Source of the DNA: Plantago major
Taxonomy: Eukaryota; Streptophyta; Magnoliopsida; Lamiales; Plantaginaceae
Direction: 5' to 3'
NCBI GenBank assembly: GCA_026545765.1
Contig: CM048839.1
Span: forward strand, 56,111,177-56,175,176
DNA: 64,000 nt
Of the stretch, positions 57,381 to 64,000 are shown in pieces; the stretch's first letter is position 1, and the number at the start of each line of letters is the position of its first letter. The translations under genes were made by a program, and so were the position numbers. The notes under the pieces were generated by a model that had not been told where the DNA came from, ran no database searches, and saw nothing but the letters and a program-made list of their open reading frames with translations.

Positions 57381-57395
57381 AATTTCCCCCATTTT
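57381..57395 (-). promoter_or_regulatory. Copia-D polypurine tract
   Basis: Minus strand AAAATGGGGGAAATT before the LTR; one T interrupts the A run relative to the other copies. Confidence 0.8.
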
Positions 57396-57766
57396 GATCA
57401 GTCAACGATGACTATCTGACCTATTACAAATCTGGATGAGGAGACAATCCATCACTTAATCATTTCTTATGATCTTTCAGTTCATATAATTAAGTGCAAA
57501 AAGTAAACATCAACCAAATCACAAGATGTGATCTTTGCTGACAAGTTATCTTTTATAAAGAATGATATATGAGAGTAAGTTCATCAGATATGATACAGAG
57601 AAAGCTTACATATAACTTTAGTACATAATACAATTTAGCTCAGTCAGCAAGATACAAAAATACATAGTAAATTAGGACAACAGGAGTAACCAAGCTCTAA
57701 GTAGACATCTTAAAGAACTAGTCTTCAAGTCTTCTATACTTCAAGTCTTCAAAACAGCTCCATGGA
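57396..57766 (-). other. 3' untranslated spacer of Copia-D
   Basis: Non-coding spacer from the tail-gene stop to the polypurine tract; same arrangement as in A and B. No other feature seen. Confidence 0.45.
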
Positions 57767-60700
57767 TCAATCTGCAAATTTCCTATCACCAAACCTTTTG
57801 ATATCATCAGAGTAGTCATAGAGAAGAGTTCTGACAATCATCTCTGTGTCTCTGGCAAATCCACAGACTTCCTTGTAGGTTTTGGTAGGATTTTTCTTGA
57901 CAAAGTGCTTGACCCACAAATACTTCCCCCACTTCCAGGCATGCTCGATTATGATATCTGATAGCTTGAAGTATTCATAAATGATCTTCAGATATCTGAT
58001 GTCACCCTTGTATTGATCTTCAGTTAAGTAGAAGGACTCATAGGGTTCCACATCAAGTCTTGCTCTTGTGCCTGTTCCAGTAATGTTGGGAATTCTGTGC
58101 ACATCATCTGGCTTTCCATAAGGACATTCATCAGAGAGGTCCTTTTTCATGGCTTCTATTCTCTTGATCACTTCAAAATCCAACCATGCTTTGATGTGGT
58201 TGGTGTTAATCAAGATTGGCTTGTCTTTTCTCCATGCCATGAGCTGTTTATGGATTGGTTCTGGAAACCTTGAATTTAGCAGTAAATGCCTGTGTTCCGT
58301 AATCCAAGAGCCATTTTTCCGATTTATGCACCAGAGATGAGGAGTTGTTGTCATTCTTCACATACTCAATTTTGGCTTCTTCTGGCCTGAGTGGAAGTTG
58401 ACTTTGTCTTTGTTCAGCTCTCAGCATGTTCCTCCTTTGTCTTGAATTCTCCTTTGGGGTAATGCTTGAAGAACCACCCTGGATAGACTTGGTATTTCCA
58501 GAGGGTGTTTTAGCTGCCAAAGGCTTTGCAGCTATGGGCTCAGTTAGGCTTTCAATTTTCCTTTTTCTGTGAAGAGGAGCTTCATCTTCATCAGTCTCTT
58601 CATCATCATCATCAAGATCAATTCTTGTGAGACTTTGGAGCCTTCTTCATTGCCCAGGGATTTGATTTGGCCTTCTTCTTCTTCTTCAAAAGATTCATCA
58701 ATCCCTTTTACTTGTCTTCTCCTTGGAGCCTTGGTACTCCTTGGAGGTTTCTGTGCTCTGGCCCTTGTTGTCATTCCTTGTCCAGGAAGTTGAGTGGTGG
58801 CCACTATCTGTAGAGCAGTCTGACTGGAGGAGGGCTCATTTATTCTGAGAGGTGGTTGTTCAAATTTTCTTTTGTTTCCTCTTCTTCTTCCTCTTCCTCT
58901 TTGAGCCTCTTGATATTCTTCCCCCTTAGTCATTGTTGACTGACTCAGAATCACAAATGATTCTGAAAGAGAGTTAAAATTCCCTTGCAGATAGTTGTAA
59001 GCAGCAACCAACTTTTCCAGATCAACATTGAGCTCCTGATTTTTTTGATAAGACCAGTATCCTTATCAGTAAGCTCTGGCAGTGGGCCTTGAACAGCATC
59101 TGCTTTTCCAGCAGCATAGCAAGCCTCTTCAAAAGATTTTGTAGCCAAGAGTTGGTCATCATCCCTAACCATGCCTAGATCTTTCTGAGAAATCACCAGA
59201 CTGGTTGTCCTCTGAGTGATGAGCTCAGTGAATGACTTCAGCTCTGCAGGGACGGATGCAATGGCGGCTTTGTCTTGAGAAGATAACTCCTTTTTCAATT
59301 TAGCCAGTACTTGATATCTATTCAAGTATTCATTGGAGTTGACATTTGGCAGCTTGCTGAATGTTTCAGGAGCAATCAGCTTCCTTTTCAAATGTGAAAC
59401 CGCCAAGTGTTCATTGCGGTGTTCTGCCAAAGTCTTGTCTTCTTCATCATCTGAGTTATCAGCCCAGTTATCTTCATCATCTTGGGCATTTTCATCAATG
59501 TTCTCTAGTCCAGCAACCATCTCAGAGATGGGTTTCTGTCCTTTCAGTGAGGAGGATGGAATATCTTCTTGGAATGCAGCCTTAGCATCATGCTTGTCAT
59601 TAGATACTTGTTCAGTATCTAATTCTTCAGCAATTGCTTGAACAGCAAGCTGGAGTTCTTTCATTTCAGCATAGGCTTCCATTTCCTTGATTGTTTGATC
59701 TTCAATCTTCTGGAGCTTTGCTCTAGATTCAGCTATCTTTTCTTCCAGTTGAAGATGTAGCTGTTGTTCTTCTTCCAACAGTTGTTTGAGTTGAGCAACT
59801 CTGGCTTATGCATCTGTTATTTTCTGAGTTGTTCCCTCAGAGTGCTCAACTACTTGTTCAGTAGTAACTTTGTGTTGGGAAGTTGGATGAGTAGATTTCT
59901 GAGGAGATGGAGAAGGGGATTGCTGTGAAGTCCTCTCAGTGTGCTTTTCAGCAGCTGAGGCAATGTGTCCTTGTGAAATCCCTCCCGTCCCTGGTGTAGG
60001 GGCATCATCATCATCCTTATGATCATCATCCTTTTTGTGATGGTCAGAGGGAGGTTCATCAAAGTTATTCTCATCTATTTCTTCCTCCTCATCGTCTTCA
60101 GATACAAGATTAATCACTTCAGGAATAGTGATCTTCTGCCATTAACCTCCTCTTGTTCAGAAGGAATAAATTGTAGAGTCTGGGGCAGGACTGGCTTGAA
60201 TGCCATCTGTAATCTTGTCTGACCATCAGCCTGATTAAAGGCTTGAATCAACTTCTGTGCCACTTCTCTGGAGAAATCCTTATGCAATAAGGTCGCAACT
60301 TGATACTGTTCCGTGGGAAACATTGCATGGATGTAGTTCTCCAAGTCAAGAGCTCGTGCTCGTCTTGTAGTTGATTTGTGATTCTCAATATTTCAGAGAG
60401 ATCTGAGCACCTTAACCTCTGCCATTTCTTGAAGCATTGAATATGCTTTGGCAGGGTATAAGCTTTGAATAAAGGAAGTAGGTCCTTTTTCTCATCATCA
60501 TGGACCTTCGTGGCACTTGTTTGAGCCTGAAAGAAAGAGTTCTGAGTTAGATTCAAAACTTGTGTAGATATCTGAGTACAAGTGTAGTTAGGTTTCTGAG
60601 GTACCTGAATGAGTACATCAGGCTCAGAGACTTGTACTACTGAGACAGGGGTTACCTCAGATATCTTGTTGTGAGGTGGAGACTTAAAAGTCTGGTCCTC

Positions 60701-63311
60701 ATCAACCTTTCTTTCTGCTTGAACCTGAGAATTAAAACATAACACTTAGGAAATTTTATCAAGAAAAATTTTATTGACAAATCAGATATCTGAGATGTCA
60801 ATTACCTCTGTTGGAGGCTCAGATGTTTGTCTCACAGAAACTTGTGCAGTTTCTGGAATCTTTTCTTGTGATGAAGGCCTTGATGCCTCATCAATTTCCA
60901 TATGTTGTGAGGATTGAATGGGCAATTCCTCAACAACTTCTACTTCTTTTTGAACCTGTTTAGTAGAAAGTGTTAGTCTAAGAAAAATGATCAGAGATTG
61001 CTCTTTGAGGAGTATAAATATCTGAATGAAATACCTTCTCTACAGAAGGTTCAGATACTTGTTCCTCAGAGGCCTTGGAAGCCTCTGGATTTCTCTCTGA
61101 AGAGATAGACTTTTCAGTCTCTTCATTTTTCTTCTCAGTTGGAGCCTATTAGAAACAAACACTTATTAGTGAAGTGTATTAACGAATATCTGAAAAATTA
61201 TATCTTAAGGAAGTCTTTGTCACCTGTAGCATAGGCTCAGATTCCTTAAGTTGTTAGGGTGTGGAAGCCTCCTTCTCAGTTTCTGAGGCAAGCTTTTCAG
61301 CTTCCTCTTGTTCTCGTGTTTCTAAATCAGCCTATAACAAAGAAATTCTATTAAATAACAAGATTATGTGCCACAAAATATCACAAGTAGAGAGTTAAAC
61401 CATTCAGATACCTGAGTAATGTCAGGCTGATTGGTCTCTGGAACTTGTGACCCTTCTATGCGTTGGTCTTATTGTTCCATTTCATCTTCTTTGTTTGAAG
61501 TTTCAGGTACTTTAGACCTTGCCTGAGTATGAAACTTAGTTGCCTCCCCTGGTTGATCATTCTGAGCAGATGTCTCAGTTTGATCCCTCTCATTGAGTTG
61601 GGGAACCTGCTCTTTTGCAGGATTTTCTTCAGCAATGAAAGATGCTGGTATTTGCAGCTCACGTACCATTTCAGCAGTATTCACATCTGGCTGTTGTGGT
61701 TGTTGTGCTTGAGACAGACTATTGAGTGTTGAGGCAATGGCAGTATCCTCCAACACTAAGCTATCACTCATCAGAGCATCTTCAGTATGCTTCAGTCTTT
61801 GTTGCTCTGATGGTGTAATTTGTCCAGTGAACTTGGACACAGTTGCTTCTTCAGCAACCTTTGAAACATGTGCTTGTTCAGCAACCTGTGGTGTAGGTTC
61901 TTCTTCAGATACCTCTACACTAGTTACTTTTTCAGTAACCTTAGCCCTTTTTGATTTTTCTAGGACTTGAGAGATGACTAATTCATCATCTTCATCGTCA
62001 GAGCTCTCATCAGCATTAGGAACTGATTGGTCCATAATCCCTGCGGTTTCTATAGATAGGGCTTGGTATCTATCACTACTTGCTTTAGCAGCATTTACGA
62101 GTTCATCAGCAAGGCTTTCGGTAATAGTCTCAACATTTCTGAAAGCACTTTCTCTTGCTGAGTCTACTTGTTCAGTAGTTGATACCTCTTTTGCAGCATT
62201 GATGAGTTCATCTGCATTTATGAGTTCATCGGCAGGTACGGCAGGTATCTGGGAGTCGACAACCTCAATGGGTGTGCCTTCTGATTTGCCAGCAGACTTC
62301 CTTCGTGAAGTTTTGGGCTTCTTGGTCACAACTTTTCCCTCAGATACCTCTTCAGTCTTTCGCTTCTTGGAACCTTTCTGAGATCCAGTAACCTTTTTCA
62401 TCATGTTCGTATACTCATATTTGTAGAGTAGGTTCTTTGTTGGCGATGTCGCCTTCTCCGAGCTCAATGCCAAGCTTCTCCAGCAAGTAACATATCTTTA
62501 GACCATAGCTTACTGTGGCCTTTGGCTCAGCAAGTACCTTATCGATTGTAGGCTCAAAGCCTTGAATCTTCTTCACAAATTTCATAAAGGCGTACTTTCC
62601 CCAATTGAAAGGGTTTTCCAGCCTTTTCTCTTGTTGTTGCAACAAGAACATCATCATCCAGCGTTCTTGGCTTATCTGGTCAGCACCTCCTTGTAGACCA
62701 TCAAAGCATCTGTGAAGAATGCATGCCAGCACATCCCAGTGAACCAACAGATGTCTGGTTCTGATGTCAGCAAGCTTGAAATCAGTGGGTGTATCTGATT
62801 TTTCAAGATCACACACATCCTTTGACAGCTTGTTTTACACCTTCAAGGAGATCATCATCCTTGGTGTCTATTTCAAAATCCTTTCCAAGATTTTGAAGGT
62901 CAAACAACTTGCAGAAAGTTGTTAAGTCCAGAAGGATTTCCTTTCCTTGGACTGAAGTTCTGATAGACACTATTGCAGTGCCTTCAGAAACATAGGATAT
63001 AATCCTGGAGTTGTTGTAGAATTCTAACACATCTAGTGAAGAGATTCTACTGGGTAGAGCTGATAGAAAACCCTTGATTTTTGCCTTTACAAGCATGTCA
63101 AGTATCAGTTTTCAGTCGGCTTGAGTCTCAACAGCAGCAGTGAGGTATTCCTCGATCATGGCACCACCCCAAATCATTTTGTGATTTGATGTCCAATGAT
63201 CGGGATTGAAGTTCCCTACCAATCGATTGTTGATAACTACCAACTCTGGTGCTTGCTTTTCAGCATGCAGGTACTTTGGGATTTCTGGGTAGTTGATCGT
63301 TTGGGGGCCAT
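57767..63311 (-). pseudogene. Tail gene of Copia-D
   Basis: From ATG 63311 (in CCATCTC context on the plus strand) to the stop at 57767. N-terminal domain 63311-62415 with breaks near 63120 and 62815. Exon 1 continues in a 334-residue frame (62473-61469) with KKRKTEE and KKPKTSRRK, a nuclear-signal-like pair. Introns 1-5: 61411-61332, 61223-61146, 61034-60956, 60805-60725 and 60604-60527. Acidic stretch at 60110-59990. Coiled coil EEEQQLHLQLEEK at 59778-59640, then a 275-residue frame. Basic Arg/Gly patch (RGRGRRRGNKRK) near 58900. C-terminal domain 58354-57767 ending FGDRKFAD. Only a few indels separate its frames, so this copy is the best guide to the whole protein. Confidence 0.85.
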
Positions 63312-63490
63312 CTCTTTATATATCGTAAGTTTTTTGAGGTTTGAAATAGATTAAGGTGTAAGATTAGTGATTCTTTGCAGAAAAACTAATTTGGGAGCAG
63401 AGATTTGCAGAGAGGATAGAATGGTTTTTGCTATTCTTGTGCAAGTCAGAATGTTGGATTAGGCGAAAGTGATTTCTTTTGCCAAAATCC

Positions 63491-63500
63491 TATATATATA
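63491..63500 (-). promoter_or_regulatory. Internal TATA box, Copia-D tail gene
   Basis: TATATATATA about 180 bp upstream of ATG 63311; conserved with the three other copies. Confidence 0.6.
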
Positions 63501-64000
63501 GCAATGAAATCTCAACAGACATATACATACAAATCAATTTTGTGTGTAAGTATCTGTGTATTGCAGATAGGCGTGGGTAAAAGCTTGTTCGCCATTAAAT
63601 GCATAGTGGGCCATGCTGGGATTTCAATAGTCCACTATTTACCGAGAATTAATCTCCGCCGTAATGATCAATCGCCCATTTCATCAAGGGTCACCATTGC
63701 TTCTTCAGCAATGATCACAATCAACAATTGTAATTGTGCCCATTTAATGAATGTTGGCTATTAGCTATCTGAATCACGTTTCTGTGTGAATAAGAACACT
63801 GTTGTATCTGATTCTATCTTATACTTGTTGTCTTTTCAAAGTTTTTCACACAGATCGAAATAATTCAAATTTCAAGATAGTAGTTTACAGTAGACAGTTG
63901 TACTATTCTCTTTTGTGTTCCCCCTCACTGAGTGACCTAGATATCTGAGTACCCATTTCAGAGATCTTCAAATAGTCATTTTACCCTTTAGCCTTTGATT
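63501..64000 (-). other. Copia-D spacer with start of hairpin array
   Basis: AT-rich non-coding spacer. At 63970-63940 the minus strand shows CTGAA/ATGGGTA/CTCAG, the first loop-array hairpin, with a loop variant (ATGGGTA). Further hairpins and pol are expected beyond the window edge. Confidence 0.5.

Larger units (their letters stand above)
55726..64000 (-). mobile_element. Copia-D, 3' half, inserted in Copia-C gag
   Basis: Minus-strand element of the same family: 3' LTR 57380-55726, polypurine tract, spacer, tail gene 63311-57767, internal promoter, spacer and start of the hairpin array at the window edge. Its pol, gag and 5' LTR lie beyond 64000. TTAGT at 55721-55725 is the expected left target duplication. 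Confidence 0.88.

Overview
This window is a block of plant repetitive DNA. No host gene, tRNA, rRNA or CRISPR array could be supported. Both recognisable element types are plant lineages: a long Sirevirus-like (SIRE/Maximus-type) Ty1/copia family with an initiator-Met tRNA primer site and a coiled-coil Gag, and a Tat-type Ty3/gypsy element with two RNase H regions. The host is therefore probably a flowering plant; the species cannot be read from the sequence.

Layout. 1-2339 is old, unassigned retroelement-like DNA. Copia-A (+ strand) runs from its 5' LTR (2340-3891) to a 3' LTR (52125-53772). Two elements have landed inside it. A Tat-type Gypsy element (5459-19302, 5-bp duplication CAAGA) splits its gag. 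A second copia of the same family, Copia-B (- strand, 29112-50748, duplication GAGGG), splits the gene downstream of pol. Copia-B carries an internal duplication: a second RNase H/tail-gene block and an LTR fragment at 37861-38598. Directly after the 52125-53772 LTR, a further primer site and gag follow (Copia-C, 53773-55725), so A and C share one LTR head to tail. Copia-C gag is in turn broken by Copia-D (- strand, 55726 to beyond the right edge). Without its two inserts Copia-A would be about 15.9 kb.

The unusual biology lies in the copia family. Downstream of pol every copy carries the same extra gene, called the tail gene here. It has its own TATA-type promoter and five short phase-0 introns at identical places in all four copies (A, two in B, one in D). 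The exons between the introns look like repeats of one module. The predicted product has basic nuclear-localisation-like clusters, acidic low-complexity stretches, a coiled coil and a conserved C-terminal domain that I cannot name. No membrane segment is evident, so it does not look like an envelope protein. Between pol and the tail promoter lies an array of hairpins with different stems but nearly the same 7-nt loop (ACRGGWA-like). A second array of hairpins with compensatory stem changes lies in the transcribed part of each LTR. These could be RNA signals for the element.

The Gypsy element has a second transcription unit on the opposite strand, with a TATA box, a clean 5'-UTR intron and a Transposase_28-like protein, now broken.

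Caution: several tracts (2340-5458, the Gypsy 5' LTR and probably its interior, 33.5-33.7 kb, 42.1-42.2 kb, 49.1-50.7 kb) differ from their sister copies mainly by CAG/CTG/CCG becoming CG. That looks like sequencing error at methylated CHG sites, so many frame breaks listed here may not be real.
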